DNA of 64,000 bases, from positions 755,001 through 819,000 of the forward strand of contig DAJPGA010000001.1 in the NCBI GenBank assembly GCA_025992895.1, in the 5' to 3' direction. This DNA is from Veillonellaceae bacterium (GTDB lineage Bacteria; Bacillota; Negativicutes; Veillonellales; Dialisteraceae). The notes under the pieces were generated by a model. The model saw only the letters and a list, made by a program, of their open reading frames with translations, did not search any database and was not told the DNA's origin. This document shows positions 26,461 to 36,256 of this stretch, in pieces (within the stretch, counting starts at the first letter, position 1; every line of letters starts with the position of its first letter). The position numbers and the translations under genes were made by a program.

Positions 26461-26865
26461 TGTGAGCGCAGCGAGGTTTAGCTGTCCCCGTCAGGGGAAA
26501 GTGGCGCGCACGCGCCGAAAGGGGTTCATTTTCTAAAAAAGCTTGTCCGGTTTTCCTCCTCCAAACCCGATCCCAAAATAATTTCCCGCACACTTTATTC
26601 GACATATCCCATAAAATATATCCATTCGAAAGTGATGATAGCTTTATTATTTTTCCAGTGGTACTATATGTATGAAACAAAGTGTTCATTATTGTAAACG
26701 TAGTTCGACAGCGAGATGGAGGCGGTCATGATGTCCTTTCATTGGATTTCACTTCTTTCCGGATGGGGAAAGAGGACTTTTGATTTCTTCCTGTTCCGTA
26801 CCAGCCATGGAATTTATCAGATCCCAGGCTGCGGAAGAGAGCCGTTCGGCATGTAATATAGTCAT

Positions 26866-26914
26866 TAAAAGGAGTCATGAAATGCGTATCACTCATTTCA
26901 TGGCTCCTTTTTTC
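26866..26914 (+). terminator. hairpin of the repeated terminator type
   Basis: AAAAGGAGTCATGAAATG pairs with CATTTCATGGCTCCTTTT, then further T. Confidence 0.8.
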
Positions 26915-26935
26915 TTGCTTCTCTTTTCCAAACAC

Positions 26936-26964
26936 TTGCCCAATAGCGTCTATTGATATATGAT
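26936..26964 (+). promoter_or_regulatory. candidate promoter of the NSS transporter genes
   Basis: TTGCCC (26936-26941), 17 bases, TATGAT (26959-26964). Confidence 0.55.
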
Positions 26965-27034
26965 AGGGGGAAAGTCTTTTTAAGGCTGTCTGGAAGGGGC
27001 AGCTGAAAAAATGGTAGGAAGGCAGGAGCAGGAG

Positions 27035-28390
27035 ATGGAAAATCGAGATAGTTTCAAATCCCGGTTGGGATTTTTACTTGTCAGCGCAGGCTGTGCCATC
27101 GGCATCGGGAATGTCTGGAAATTCCCGTATGTGACCGGGGAATACGGAGGCGCTGTTTTTGTATTGTTTTACCTGATGTTTCTTTTACTGATGGGCATTC
27201 CCGTCATGACGATGGAGCTTGCCGTCGGCCGTGCATCCCGCGGGAGCGCCGTCCAGGGCTATAAGAAATTGGAAAAACCCGGGCAGAAATGGCATATTCA
27301 CGGCTGGTTCTGTATTCTTGGCTGTCTGCTTCTCATGATGTACTACACGACAGTATCCGGATGGATGGTAGCCTATTTCTGGAAATTCCTGACAGGCACA
27401 TTTGCCAGTGTCCCGACGGAAGCCGTCAGCGGCGTATTCACGCAGCTTCTGGCATCTCCTATGGAAATGGGAATCTTCATGGCAATCACCGTTCTTGGCG
27501 GCTTCGGCGTCTGCGGTCTTGGCCTGCATAACGGCGTCGAACGCATCACGAAAGTCATGATGCTCTGCCTCCTGGTTCTCATCGTCGTCCTTGCTGCGCA
27601 CAGCGTTTCACTCAAAGGCGGCGAACCCGGACTTGCTTTCTACCTTCTTCCGGACTGGAACAGGGCGGTCGAAGCAGGAATTGGAAACGTGGCAGCCGCT
27701 GCGATGAACCAGGCATTCTTTACATTGTCCCTCGGCATCGCTGCCATTGAAATCTTCGGCAGCTACATGTCAGACGACTTCACACTGACGGGTGAGGCAG
27801 TCAGGATCACAGCGCTCGATACATTCGTCGCTGTCCTCTCCGGCCTCATCATTTTCCCGGCATGCTTTGCCTACAACGTGCATCCGGACGAAGGCCCGTC
27901 GCTTATTTTCATCACACTTCCGCGCATATTCCAGAACATGTCCTTCGGCCAGCTCTGGGGCACACTTTTCTTCGTCTTCATGACATTTGCCAGCTTCTCC
28001 ACCGTCACCGCGGTCTTCGAGAACCTCATTGCATGCGCGAGAGACAACTTCGGATGGTCAAGAAAGAAAGCTGTTCTCGTGAATCTCGTCGTCGTATTCG
28101 TTCTGTCCATCCCCTGTGTACTGGGATACAACATCTGGAGCGACGTCCACATCATCGGAGCCAGAGACGTCCTTGACAGCGAAGACTTCATCGTCAGCAA
28201 CCTGCTCCTTCCGGGCGGCGCGCTCGTCTACCTGCTCTTCTGCGTGACGAAATTCGGATGGGGCTTTGACAACTACATCGCCGAAGTCAATAAAGGCAGC
28301 GGACTGAAAATGCCGCTCTGGATCAAACCATATTTCCAGTTCATCCTGCCGCTTCTGATCCTGGTCATCCTGATCAGAGGCCTTATGTAA
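27035..28390 (+). CDS. sodium-dependent NSS-family transporter, tandem copy 1
   Basis: 451 residues, inner-membrane Na+-coupled importer of the neurotransmitter:sodium symporter (LeuT/SNF) family, typically for amino acids. TM1 carries the sodium and substrate motif SAGCAIGIGNVWKFPY, and TM6-8 blocks (LPDWNRAVEAGIGNVAAAAMNQAFFTLSLG and FMTFASFSTVTAVFE) match the family. AGGAG at 27024-27028 favours the ATG at 27035; the result MENRDSFKSR matches the next gene's MEERDSFKSR. The substrate is not readable from sequence. Confidence 0.93.
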   Translation: MENRDSFKSRLGFLLVSAGCAIGIGNVWKFPYVTGEYGGAVFVLFYLMFLLLMGIPVMTMELAVGRASRGSAVQGYKKLEKPGQKWHIHGWFCILGCLLLMMYYTTVSGWMVAYFWKFLTGTFASVPTEAVSGVFTQLLASPMEMGIFMAITVLGGFGVCGLGLHNGVERITKVMMLCLLVLIVVLAAHSVSLKGGEPGLAFYLLPDWNRAVEAGIGNVAAAAMNQAFFTLSLGIAAIEIFGSYMSDDFTLTGEAVRITALDTFVAVLSGLIIFPACFAYNVHPDEGPSLIFITLPRIFQNMSFGQLWGTLFFVFMTFASFSTVTAVFENLIACARDNFGWSRKKAVLVNLVVVFVLSIPCVLGYNIWSDVHIIGARDVLDSEDFIVSNLLLPGGALVYLLFCVTKFGWGFDNYIAEVNKGSGLKMPLWIKPYFQFILPLLILVILIRGLM

Positions 28391-28465
28391 GCTTCCTTTC
28401 CGCGGGAAGCCATTGCGGCAAAGCGGACCGGAAAATCCGGAAAAGAAAAAATGGAGGAAAGAAGA

Positions 28466-29818
28466 ATGGAAGAAAGAGACAGTTTCAAATCCCGCCTGGG
28501 ATTTATTCTGGTCAGCGCCGGATGCGCCATCGGTATCGGGAACGTATGGAAATTCCCGTACATCACCGGGGAGTACGGCGGGGCCGTGTTCGTATTGTTT
28601 TACCTGTTATTCCTTTTAATACTGGGGATACCTGTCGTCACGATGGAATTGGCCGTCGGACGCGCCAGCCACAAGAGCGCCATGATGGGCTTCAAAACAC
28701 TGGAGCCGAAAGGCAGCAAATGGCACTGGCACGGGTGGATCTGCCTTCTGGGCAGCTTCGTCCTCATGATTTACTACACCGTCGTATCCGGCTGGATGGT
28801 CGACTACTTCTGGAAATTCCTGAACGGATCCTTCAATGGCATGGGGCCTGAGAAAGTCGCAGCCACATTCGATGCCATGGTCGCTGATCCTTATGAACTC
28901 ATATTCTTCATGGGACTGAACGTCCTCGTCGGCTTTGCCGTCTGCGCAGGCGGCGTTGCCAAGAGCCTTGAAAAAGTCACAAAAGTCATGATGCTCGGCC
29001 TCCTGGGGCTCATCGTCATCCTCGCCGTGAACAGCCTTCTCCTTCCGGGAAGCGCCAAAGGCGTCGAATTCTACCTTCTTCCTGACTGGAACCGCGCCGT
29101 CGAAGCAGGCATTGGAAACGTGGCAGCCGCTGCGATGAGCCAGGCATTCTTCACACTTTCCGTCGGCCAGGGCTCCATGGAAATCTTCGCCAGCTACATG
29201 AGCCGCAACAACACTCTGGGCGGCGAAGCAGTCAGAATCACCGCGCTTGATACATTCGTAGCCCTGATGGCAGGCCTCATTATCTTCCCGGCATGCTCCG
29301 CATTCGGCGTAGAACCATCCGAAGGCCCGTCCCTCATCTTCGTTACACTGCCAAACGTATTCATCAACATGTCCTTCGGACAATTCTGGGGATCCCTCTT
29401 CTTCGTCTTCATGACATTCGCCAGCTTCTCCACCGTCACAGCCGTTTTCGAAAGCCTCATCGGCAACTGCATGGACGACTTCGGCTGGAGCAGAAAGAAG
29501 ACAGTCCTCGTACTTCTGCCCTTCGTATTCCTGGGCAGTATTCCCTGCGCACTCGGCTTCAATGTATGGTCCGACGTGCAGATCGCAGGAAAAGGCATCC
29601 TCGACATGGAAGACTTCCTCGTCAGCGGACTCATCCTTCCGCTCGGCTCCATCATCTTCGCCCTCTTCTGCGTATCCAAGTACGGCTGGGGCTTTGACAA
29701 GTACTTAAAAGAAGTCAACACCGGCACAGGCATGAAAATGCCCCGCTGGATCCGCCCTTACTTCTGCTACGTACTCCCGCTCCTCATCCTCTTCGTATTA
29801 ATCAGAGGACTGATCTAA
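28466..29818 (+). CDS. sodium-dependent NSS-family transporter, tandem copy 2
   Basis: 450 residues, close paralogue of the upstream gene with the same TM1 motif (SAGCAIGIGNVWKFPYITGEYGG) and TM blocks. The differences lie mostly in extracellular loops and in VGQGSMEIFASYM against LGIAAIEIFGSYM near the substrate region, so the two may differ in amino-acid preference. GGAGGAAAG precedes the ATG at 28466. It lies 75 bases after copy 1, probably one transcript. Confidence 0.93.
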   Translation: MEERDSFKSRLGFILVSAGCAIGIGNVWKFPYITGEYGGAVFVLFYLLFLLILGIPVVTMELAVGRASHKSAMMGFKTLEPKGSKWHWHGWICLLGSFVLMIYYTVVSGWMVDYFWKFLNGSFNGMGPEKVAATFDAMVADPYELIFFMGLNVLVGFAVCAGGVAKSLEKVTKVMMLGLLGLIVILAVNSLLLPGSAKGVEFYLLPDWNRAVEAGIGNVAAAAMSQAFFTLSVGQGSMEIFASYMSRNNTLGGEAVRITALDTFVALMAGLIIFPACSAFGVEPSEGPSLIFVTLPNVFINMSFGQFWGSLFFVFMTFASFSTVTAVFESLIGNCMDDFGWSRKKTVLVLLPFVFLGSIPCALGFNVWSDVQIAGKGILDMEDFLVSGLILPLGSIIFALFCVSKYGWGFDKYLKEVNTGTGMKMPRWIRPYFCYVLPLLILFVLIRGLI

Positions 29819-29842
29819 GAGGAGAGAGGAAATAAAATCATC

Positions 29843-29866
29843 AACGGCGCTCCGGCGCCGTTTTTA
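29843..29866 (+). terminator. terminator after the NSS genes
   Basis: AACGGCGC pairs with GCGCCGTT around a short TCCG loop, then T residues. Confidence 0.88.
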
Positions 29867-29932
29867 TTTGCCAAATAAAGCATGACTTAAAATATAACCT
29901 ATGCTGAATACTCATTCATGTATGCAATTATC

Positions 29933-30000
29933 TTCTCAAACAGGAAGAAAAGTGGTATAGTAAAACCATAAGTTTCAGGATATAGAGTCCACTTATTGGA
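29933..30000 (+). promoter_or_regulatory. promoter and +1 stem-loop of the glutamate dehydrogenase gene
   Basis: TTCTCA (29933-29938), 17 bases, TATAGT (29956-29961). The predicted start of transcription is about 29967-29968, where CCATAAGT (29966-29973) pairs with ACTTATTGG (29991-29999; one bulged T) around a 17-base loop. Confidence 0.7.
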
Positions 30001-30033
30001 ATTCGTATCCCATTTCTTCTTGGAGGCTTGATC

Positions 30034-31290
30034 ATGGCAGGTTACAATCCGTATGAAAATATGCTTCATGTATTGGATAAGGCAGCAGAAGTACTTGGCT
30101 GCCCGAGAAATGATTATGAATTCGTCCGTTATCCGGAACGCGAGCTGACAGTCAGCATCCCGGTCACCATGGATGACGGCCATGTAGAAGTATTCTCCGG
30201 CTACCGCGTACAGCACTCCACAGCACGCGGCGCAGCAAAAGGCGGCATCCGTTTCCATCCGCAGTCCGATGAAAACGAAGTCAAAGCCCTCGCAGCATGG
30301 ATGACAATCAAGAACGCTATCGGCAACATCCCTTACGGCGGTGCCAAAGGCGGCATCAAAGTCGACCCGCATAAACTGTCAAAGCGTGAACTCGAAAGAC
30401 TGACACGCATGTACGTACGCCGCATTTATCCGATCATCGGACCAGACCAGGACGTACCGGCGCCGGACGTCAACACCAATGGCCAGATCATGGCATGGAT
30501 CGCTGACGAATACGCAGCCCTTTCCGGCAAATGGCAGCCAGGCGTCGTTACCGGCAAACCCCTCGAAGTCGGCGGATCCCTCGGCAGAAACGAAGCCACC
30601 GGCCGCGGCCTTCTCTTCACACTCGAGACCTGGTGCGAAAAGAACCATAGAGAAATGAAAGACCTCACCATGGTCGTACAGGGCTTCGGCAACGTAGGCT
30701 CCGTAGGCTCCCTCCTCATGCATAAAGAAGGCGTCAAGATCATTGCAGTCGGCGATATCAACGGCACATGGAAGAACCCGAATGGCCTCGACATCGAAGC
30801 CATGTACGTTTATGCCAACAGCCACGGCAGATCCCTCAAAGGCTACACAGAAGAAGGCGCATCCTTCATCCCTGACAGCGAACTCTTCGCCCAGGACGTC
30901 GACGTCATCTTTGCAGCAGCTATGGAAAACCAGCTGAACGCATCCACCATGGAAAAAGTAAAAGCAAAACTCATCCTCGAAGGCGCAAACGGCCCGACCG
31001 ATGAAACAGCAGACAAATACTTCGAAGAACACAACATCGAAGTCCTCCCGGACGTCATGAGCAACGTCGGCGGCGTCGTAGGCTCCTACTTCGAATGGGT
31101 CCAGAACCGTACAGGCTACTACTGGACCGAAGACGAATACAACGCCCGTCTTCAGAAAAAGATGAGAGAAGCATACGAAGACGTCTATGCCCTCAAAGAA
31201 AAATACCACGTCACCTACCGCCTCGCCTCCTACATGCTCGCACTCCAGAGAGTCATGGCAGCCCAGAAACTCAGAGGCTTCTTAGGATAA
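30034..31290 (+). CDS. gdhA: glutamate dehydrogenase (Glu/Leu/Phe/Val dehydrogenase family)
   Basis: 418 residues, short hexameric type. It interconverts glutamate and 2-oxoglutarate plus ammonia. The catalytic lysine is in IPYGGAKGGIKVDP, the substrate loop in GPDQDVPAPDVNTN, the dinucleotide fold in VVQGFGNVGSVGS. Coenzyme preference is not certain. GGAGG ends 7 bases before the ATG at 30034. With GltS and the KorAB-type enzyme it would form a glutamate-to-2-oxoglutarate-to-succinyl-CoA route (inference). Confidence 0.95.
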   Translation: MAGYNPYENMLHVLDKAAEVLGCPRNDYEFVRYPERELTVSIPVTMDDGHVEVFSGYRVQHSTARGAAKGGIRFHPQSDENEVKALAAWMTIKNAIGNIPYGGAKGGIKVDPHKLSKRELERLTRMYVRRIYPIIGPDQDVPAPDVNTNGQIMAWIADEYAALSGKWQPGVVTGKPLEVGGSLGRNEATGRGLLFTLETWCEKNHREMKDLTMVVQGFGNVGSVGSLLMHKEGVKIIAVGDINGTWKNPNGLDIEAMYVYANSHGRSLKGYTEEGASFIPDSELFAQDVDVIFAAAMENQLNASTMEKVKAKLILEGANGPTDETADKYFEEHNIEVLPDVMSNVGGVVGSYFEWVQNRTGYYWTEDEYNARLQKKMREAYEDVYALKEKYHVTYRLASYMLALQRVMAAQKLRGFLG

Positions 31291-31308
31291 GTTATAGTGG
31301 AAATACAG

Positions 31309-31358
31309 ACAGGAGTTGTGACAAAGTGAGCAATCATTTTGGCGCGGCTCCTGTTTTT
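31309..31358 (+). terminator. terminator after gdhA, repeated hairpin family
   Basis: ACAGGAGTTGTGACAAA..TGA and TCATTTTGGCGCGGCTCCTGT pair with a few mismatches, then T6. Confidence 0.8.
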
Positions 31359-31543
31359 TGATGCAGAAAAGGGCATGGCACGCCTTCGCCGCAGCGCAGG
31401 AAATAACAAGGTACGCCTTCTGTTTAAAAAAGATAAAAAAGAAGGCTCTTATATAGAAACCGAACAACCGCGGCGAAGCGCGAAAGGGAAAACAAGCAAA
31501 CCTCGCTTCGCTCGTGGAACCTTTTTATAAAAATCAATGAATA

Positions 31544-31776
31544 CTACACCCCTTTCTCCGGCAACAGTTAAAAGATTGGCCGGACGCCTTCCCCGCTGGG
31601 GCAGGTCAAAACCTTCCGCACCGGCGCTTACCTATGTTATCAGTAGTGATTTAAATACGAACCGTAAATGAAAACGGTAAGGTGTTCGTTCGATAATATC
31701 CATCAGAATCGAGAAAACCTGCCCATCGAGGTGGATCCAGCCTATCCTTATACTGACGCTGGTGAAAGGAGTGCAG
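31544..31776. repeat. inverted-end repeat R2, copy A (MITE-like)
   Basis: 233 bases bounded by CTACACCCCTTTC and GAAAGGAGTGCAG, which are near-perfect inverted repeats. The interior matches 50477-50700 in the opposite orientation, including GGCAACAGTTAAAAGAT, CCCCGCTGGGG and a segment with AAAACGGTAAGGTG. No coding capacity. 31359-31543 before it holds charged, low-complexity module debris (GCGGCGAAGCGC, CCTCGCTTCGCTCGTGG); 31777-31860 holds TCGAGCGAAGCGAGG and the CCTTGCTCC hairpin. Confidence 0.75.
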
Positions 31777-31860
31777 TTCCTTCGAGCGAAGCGAGGATGT
31801 ATGGTGTTCTTTCGAACGAAGTGAGGTTTAAGGGTGTTGACCTTGCTCCGAAGGAGAAGG

Positions 31861-33589
31861 TGGTGCGGATTTGTTAATACAGACAAATAAATATCATAAA
31901 AAATCTAATCGTACTTTAATCTTAATCATGCAGCCATTGGAGCTGCGTTGAATACTTCCATTGGAGCTAAAAGATGTAATTTGCGCTGAATGCGTTTGTT
32001 GTTGTAGAAGTAGATGTAGCCGTTGATCATGCTTACCACTGCTTTACGGCTGGTGAATTTACGTGTGTAGTAACGTTCGCGCTTCAGCATTCCCCAGAAC
32101 CCTTCCATCAGACCGTTGTCTGCACAGCAGCCTACACGGGACATGCTGTGAACCAGTCCTGCTTTTTCAACAATCTTATGGAATCCGTTGCTTGTATACT
32201 GGAATCCGCGGTCGGTATGAATCATTGGATGTTCTCCAGGATTCTCTTTAAGTGCCTTTTCCATTGTCTCAAAAGCCAGTGCAGTATTGTTCCTGTCGCC
32301 GATGACATAAGAGACAATCCGGCGATCATGGCCGTCAATAATCGCGCTTAAATATAACTTGTGCAAAACTCCATCAGCAGTTGTGTACTTGAATTCAGTG
32401 ACATCCGTCATCCATCTTGCATTGGACACGCCGGCATCAAAGTCACGGTTCAGCAGGTTTTCAAAAATGTACTTTGGATCCTTTGCGTTACGAGTGCAAC
32501 CATCGGTCTTGTACTTGATCACGGACTTAATATTAAGTATCCGCATGATACGAAGAACCAGACTGTCGCTTACATTTATATTGATGTTGTCATCCTTCTT
32601 GATCCAATCGTTAATCCGGCGGTATCCCATATCCGGATATTCCTGATGGGTTTTCATGACCTCCTGTGCGACCTTTTCTCTCAGCAGTTCACGGCCGCTC
32701 TTAATATGATTCAGCCATCCGTAATAAGCTGCCCGGGAGACCTTTGAGAGTCGGCAGAGACTTTCTATGGAGATGTTGGTTTCTTCATGGACTTCTTTTA
32801 TGGCTTTAAAATCTCTGAGAAGGTGAGTAAGGCTGAATCCTTCGAGGAACGCAACCTTTCCTCTATCTCCATCTTTTTTTTTTAGCAGGGCAATCTCTGC
32901 TATAAGATCCTTCTGTTCTTCAAGAAGTCTGGCATTCTCCTGACGCAGCTGTTCTTCTTCGGTCCGGGGCGTTTGGAGCCTGATCGGCTTTCCTCTGTAA
33001 TCCTCAAGACCAACTTCGCCCATTTCCTTGAACTTTTTTACCCATGTGTAGAGCGTTTGGTAGGACATGTTGTACTTCTTGGCTATCTTGTTATAATCGC
33101 ATCCACTGGCGATGCACTCCTGAACGATTCTGACTCGCTCTTCCTTGACCGATTGCTGGCGTTTGCCCATAAGATCTCCTCCTTCAGAAACGAGGTCTGT
33201 CAACTTATGCTCATTATACGCCTCAATCCATGTTTTAAGGGAGAGTGTGCCGGAAATTCTGTATTTGGCACAGACGGAAAGCATGGAAACACCGCCTTTA
33301 AGATATTCCTTTACGGCCTGGATCTTCATCTGATTGGAGTAGTAAGACAAATGCTGCCTGGGCCGCAATCCCTTAAAGCCCTCCTCTTTATACCGGAGGA
33401 CCCATTTCCTGAATGTTATGCGGCTCATATGAAGATTTTCAGCTGCCTGGGTAATCGTAACACCCTGATAGAGATATGAAGCAATCTGGTCTAACATTTC
33501 CTCCGGGGACGCTTTGGTTTTACATGGCATAAGAATGACCTCCTAATATATTTATGATATTATTCTGTCTTTCTTGTTGAATCATACCA
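31861..33589 (-). mobile_element. IS3-family (IS150-type) insertion sequence, copy 2
   Basis: 1729 bp with the same ends as copy 1 and AAGG duplications at 31857-31860 and 33590-33593. The coding-strand A run (32874-32883) is ten long, which joins orfA and orfB into one frame. The left flank again ends in the hairpin CCTTGCTCC-GAA-GGAGAAGG. Confidence 0.95.
31926..33530 (-). CDS. IS transposase, OrfA and OrfB fused in frame
   Basis: 534 residues. Residues 1 to about 222 are the HTH/coiled-coil OrfA, the junction reads ALLKKKDGDRGKVAF, and the rest is the HTH_21 and DDE integrase part (WMTDVTEFKY, IDGHDRR, MEGFWGML). In related elements this product normally arises by frameshifting; here it needs none, so transposase could be made constitutively. 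GAGGTCATTC precedes the ATG. Confidence 0.93.
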   Translation of the reverse strand: MPCKTKASPEEMLDQIASYLYQGVTITQAAENLHMSRITFRKWVLRYKEEGFKGLRPRQHLSYYSNQMKIQAVKEYLKGGVSMLSVCAKYRISGTLSLKTWIEAYNEHKLTDLVSEGGDLMGKRQQSVKEERVRIVQECIASGCDYNKIAKKYNMSYQTLYTWVKKFKEMGEVGLEDYRGKPIRLQTPRTEEEQLRQENARLLEEQKDLIAEIALLKKKDGDRGKVAFLEGFSLTHLLRDFKAIKEVHEETNISIESLCRLSKVSRAAYYGWLNHIKSGRELLREKVAQEVMKTHQEYPDMGYRRINDWIKKDDNININVSDSLVLRIMRILNIKSVIKYKTDGCTRNAKDPKYIFENLLNRDFDAGVSNARWMTDVTEFKYTTADGVLHKLYLSAIIDGHDRRIVSYVIGDRNNTALAFETMEKALKENPGEHPMIHTDRGFQYTSNGFHKIVEKAGLVHSMSRVGCCADNGLMEGFWGMLKRERYYTRKFTSRKAVVSMINGYIYFYNNKRIQRKLHLLAPMEVFNAAPMAA

Positions 33590-33593
33590 AAGG

Positions 33594-34137
33594 TCCGGTC
33601 GGAGACCGGGAATACAGTAGTTCCCGAGCGCAGCGAGGTCGTATGGTTTTCTTTTTCCACGAGCAACGCGAGGTTTAAGGGTGTCAGAGCTCGCCCCGTA
33701 GGGGGAGCTGGCGCGCATGCGCCTGAGGAGGTTCATTTCCCTCAGCCTTCAGGCTGGTTGTCCGGTTTATACTCGCCTTCCCAGACGGGGAAGGTGCCCG
33801 GTCTCAGATTCTGATGCCGGGCGGATAGGGTTGATTATTCATTGGGTTTTATAAAAAGGTTCCACGAGCGCAGCGAGGTTTTAAGGTTTTCTTTTTCCAC
33901 GAGCAACGCGAGGTTTAAGGGTGTCAGAGCTCGCCCCGTAGGGGGAGCTGGCGCGCATTGCGCCTGAGGAGGTTCATTTCCCAGCCTGTAAGGCGGCTGT
34001 ATGGTTTTATCATGTTTTCCTCAGCCGGAGGCTGGTTGTCCGGTTTATACTCGCCTTCCCAGACGGGGAAGGGGGACCGCGGAACGCGGTGGATAGGGTT
34101 GATTTCCCTCAGCCGCAGGCTGGTTTTAAGGTTTTCT
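33594..34137 (+). repeat. array of palindromic modules with an internal 95-base direct repeat
   Basis: About 540 bases made only of modules. A 95-base unit occurs at 33646-33740 and 33886-33981 (ACGAGCAACGCGAGG, GAGCTCGCCCC-GTA-GGGGGAGC, GCGCGCATGCGC). Between and after them are CAGCC-TTCA-GGCTG, CCTTCCC-AGAC-GGGGAAGG (33777 and 34060 regions), GACCGCGGAACGCGG and TTGTATGGTTTT tails. No real gene. 34138-34250 holds a TATAAT at 34197 for the next gene. Confidence 0.85.
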
Positions 34138-34250
34138 CATCTTTTCTCACGCTTCCCATCTTTCCCCCCTCCCTCCGTCCACAAATTTCCTCATGCTATA
34201 ATGAAAGGGAATTGAGTATTGGAATGGATTTAAATAGAAAGAAGGACTTT

Positions 34251-35093
34251 ATGTTTATACTTGGATGCCATTTATCCGTCACGGGCGGGTATCTTTCCAT
34301 GGGAAAGACGGCCACTTCGATCGGCGGAAATACGTTTCAGTTCTTCCCGCGGAACCCGCGCGGCAGCCAGTCTGCTCCCGTGAAGGAAGCGGATGCGCTC
34401 GCACTGAAGGCGTGGATGGAGGAGCATGATTTCGGACCGATTCTCTGCCATGGGGCTTACACGATGAACGGCTGCTCCACGAAGGAATCGGTGCGTGAGT
34501 TTGCCCGCACGGCACTCCGCGAGGATCTGGCCAAAGCGGCACACCTGCCGAACTGCCTCTACAATTTCCATCCGGGTTCCCACTTGAAACAGGGCGCAGA
34601 AGTTGCGATTCCCATGATTGCAGACATGCTGAATTACGCCATGGATCAGGAGGAGCTGCCGCCGTTTGTCCTGCTTGAAACCATGGCAGGGAAGGGGACG
34701 GAAGTCGGACGCACGTTTGAGGAGCTCGCCGCGATTATCGACAAAGTCGAGCGCAAGGAGCGCATGGGCGTGTGCCTCGACACCTGCCACGTCTATGATG
34801 GCGGTTACGACATCGCAAACGATACCGACGGCGTTCTGGCCCATTTCGATGAAGTCATCGGGCTTAACCGCCTGAAGGCCGTTCACCTGAATGACGACAA
34901 GAATCCGATGGGAAGCCACAAGGACCGTCATGAAAAAATCGGCGAAGGGACGATTGGGATCGAAGGGATGGAAAGGATCATCAATCATCCGCTTCTCAGA
35001 AATCTTCCCTTCTACCTTGAAACACCGAATGACTTGGAAGGCTACAAGCGTGAAATCGCGCTGCTGAGAAGCCTTCGGAAGGAGGACGCATGA
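34251..35093 (+). CDS. nfo: endonuclease IV (AP endonuclease)
   Basis: 280 residues, TIM-barrel enzyme with three zinc ions that cuts at abasic sites. Metal and core motifs: HLSVTGG, CHGAYTMN, NFHPGSH, LLETMAGKG, CLDTCHVYDGGYD, HLNDDKNPMGSHKDRHEKIG. GAAGGA stands just before the ATG at 34251; an upstream in-frame ATG at 34224 has a poorer ribosome site. Its stop overlaps sbcD, making a repair operon. Confidence 0.95.
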   Translation: MFILGCHLSVTGGYLSMGKTATSIGGNTFQFFPRNPRGSQSAPVKEADALALKAWMEEHDFGPILCHGAYTMNGCSTKESVREFARTALREDLAKAAHLPNCLYNFHPGSHLKQGAEVAIPMIADMLNYAMDQEELPPFVLLETMAGKGTEVGRTFEELAAIIDKVERKERMGVCLDTCHVYDGGYDIANDTDGVLAHFDEVIGLNRLKAVHLNDDKNPMGSHKDRHEKIGEGTIGIEGMERIINHPLLRNLPFYLETPNDLEGYKREIALLRSLRKEDA

Positions 35094-36256
35094 AATTCAT
35101 TCACACAGCCGACTGGCACCTGGGGAAACTCCTGAAGGAACACTCCATGACAGAAGATCAGGCATGGCTTTTGGAAAACCGTTTCCTGCCGATTGTCGAC
35201 GAAGAAAAGCCGGACGTGATTCTTCTGGCCGGGGACGTCTATGACCGTTCATTTCCTCCGGAAGATGCCGTCGAGCTCTTTGACCGCATGACAGAGGAAA
35301 TCGTCGGAAAGAGAGGGATTCCCTTCATCGTCATCAGCGGGAACCACGACAGCGCCGAGCGTCTCGCCGTGGCAAGCCGTCTTCTCCGCTCGCAGGGGCT
35401 CTACATCTTCGGGCCGCTCGACAGGCTTTCTCCTGTCATCCTGAAGGATGAATGGGGCCCCGTCGCCTTCCTTCCGATGCCGTATTCCGAACCCGCCCGC
35501 GTGCGCGTCATGATGAACAAGCTCGGCATGGAAGAAGCGGAAAAGGTGAAGACATATGAAGAGGCAGAAAAAGTGCTCTCCGCCCGCATGCTTTCCCTCC
35601 TTCCCGATGAAGGAAAAGGCATGAGGAAAATCGCTCTTGCCCACGTCTATGCAGCTGGCGGCATGTCGTCGGAATCCGAAAGACCGCTCTCGATCGGCGG
35701 CTACGACCAGATTCCTGATGAAGTCTTTGCGCCTTACGACTACACCGCGCTCGGCCATCTCCACCGTCCGCAGAAGACGAAGAGGGATTCCGAGAAGATT
35801 CAGTACAGCGGAAGCCTCATGCGCTACTCCTTCGACGAGGTGCGCCAGAAGAAAGGCATCATCGTAGGAAGGATTGACGGGGAAGGAAATGTTTCTACCA
35901 CGTTCCGCGAAATGCTGCCCCTCCATCAGGTACGCGAAATCCAGGGCTCCTTTGCAGACATCATGGCCAAAGAAGGCTCGGAAGACTACCTGCAGATCGT
36001 ATTGACCGACTCCGAGCCCGTCATCGATGCCATGCCAAAGCTGCGCGAGAAGTACCCGAATGCCCTTGGCGTCGAGCAGGACATGGGATACAAGGACGAT
36101 GACGGCGAAAGAAGGATCCGCTTCGAATCCATGAGCGACGAAGACATTTTCCGCGCCTTTGTCAGCCATTTCCGTGAGCAGGAACTGACAGAAGAAGAAG
36201 AAAAGCTTTCTCAGGAGGTCTGGGAAGAGGTATACAGGAAGGAAAACGCAAAATGA
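35090..36256 (+). CDS. sbcD: exonuclease SbcCD subunit D
   Basis: 388 residues, Mre11-type manganese phosphoesterase. Motifs in order: HTADWHLGK, LLAGDVYDR, VISGNHDSAERL, ALGHLHRPQ. With SbcC it opens hairpins and trims blocked DNA ends. Four-base overlaps with nfo and sbcC. Confidence 0.96.
   Translation: MKFIHTADWHLGKLLKEHSMTEDQAWLLENRFLPIVDEEKPDVILLAGDVYDRSFPPEDAVELFDRMTEEIVGKRGIPFIVISGNHDSAERLAVASRLLRSQGLYIFGPLDRLSPVILKDEWGPVAFLPMPYSEPARVRVMMNKLGMEEAEKVKTYEEAEKVLSARMLSLLPDEGKGMRKIALAHVYAAGGMSSESERPLSIGGYDQIPDEVFAPYDYTALGHLHRPQKTKRDSEKIQYSGSLMRYSFDEVRQKKGIIVGRIDGEGNVSTTFREMLPLHQVREIQGSFADIMAKEGSEDYLQIVLTDSEPVIDAMPKLREKYPNALGVEQDMGYKDDDGERRIRFESMSDEDIFRAFVSHFREQELTEEEEKLSQEVWEEVYRKENAK

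Noticed and set aside
30379..31209. 276-residue minus-strand open frame inside gdhA
   Set aside because: Antisense shadow of a certain gene; composition rich in Phe, Val and Cys with no family pattern.
31359..31543. Possible small gene downstream of gdhA
   Set aside because: The frame is made of module debris with a low-complexity lysine/glutamate stretch and no convincing ribosome site.
32063..33479. Plus-strand frames inside the IS copies (also at 17178-18592 and 57674-59089)
   Set aside because: They are antisense to the transposase genes and identical in all three copies only because the IS is.
33958..34215. 85-residue frame across the module array
   Set aside because: It translates the palindromic modules and has no independent ribosome site; such frames repeat wherever the modules occur.
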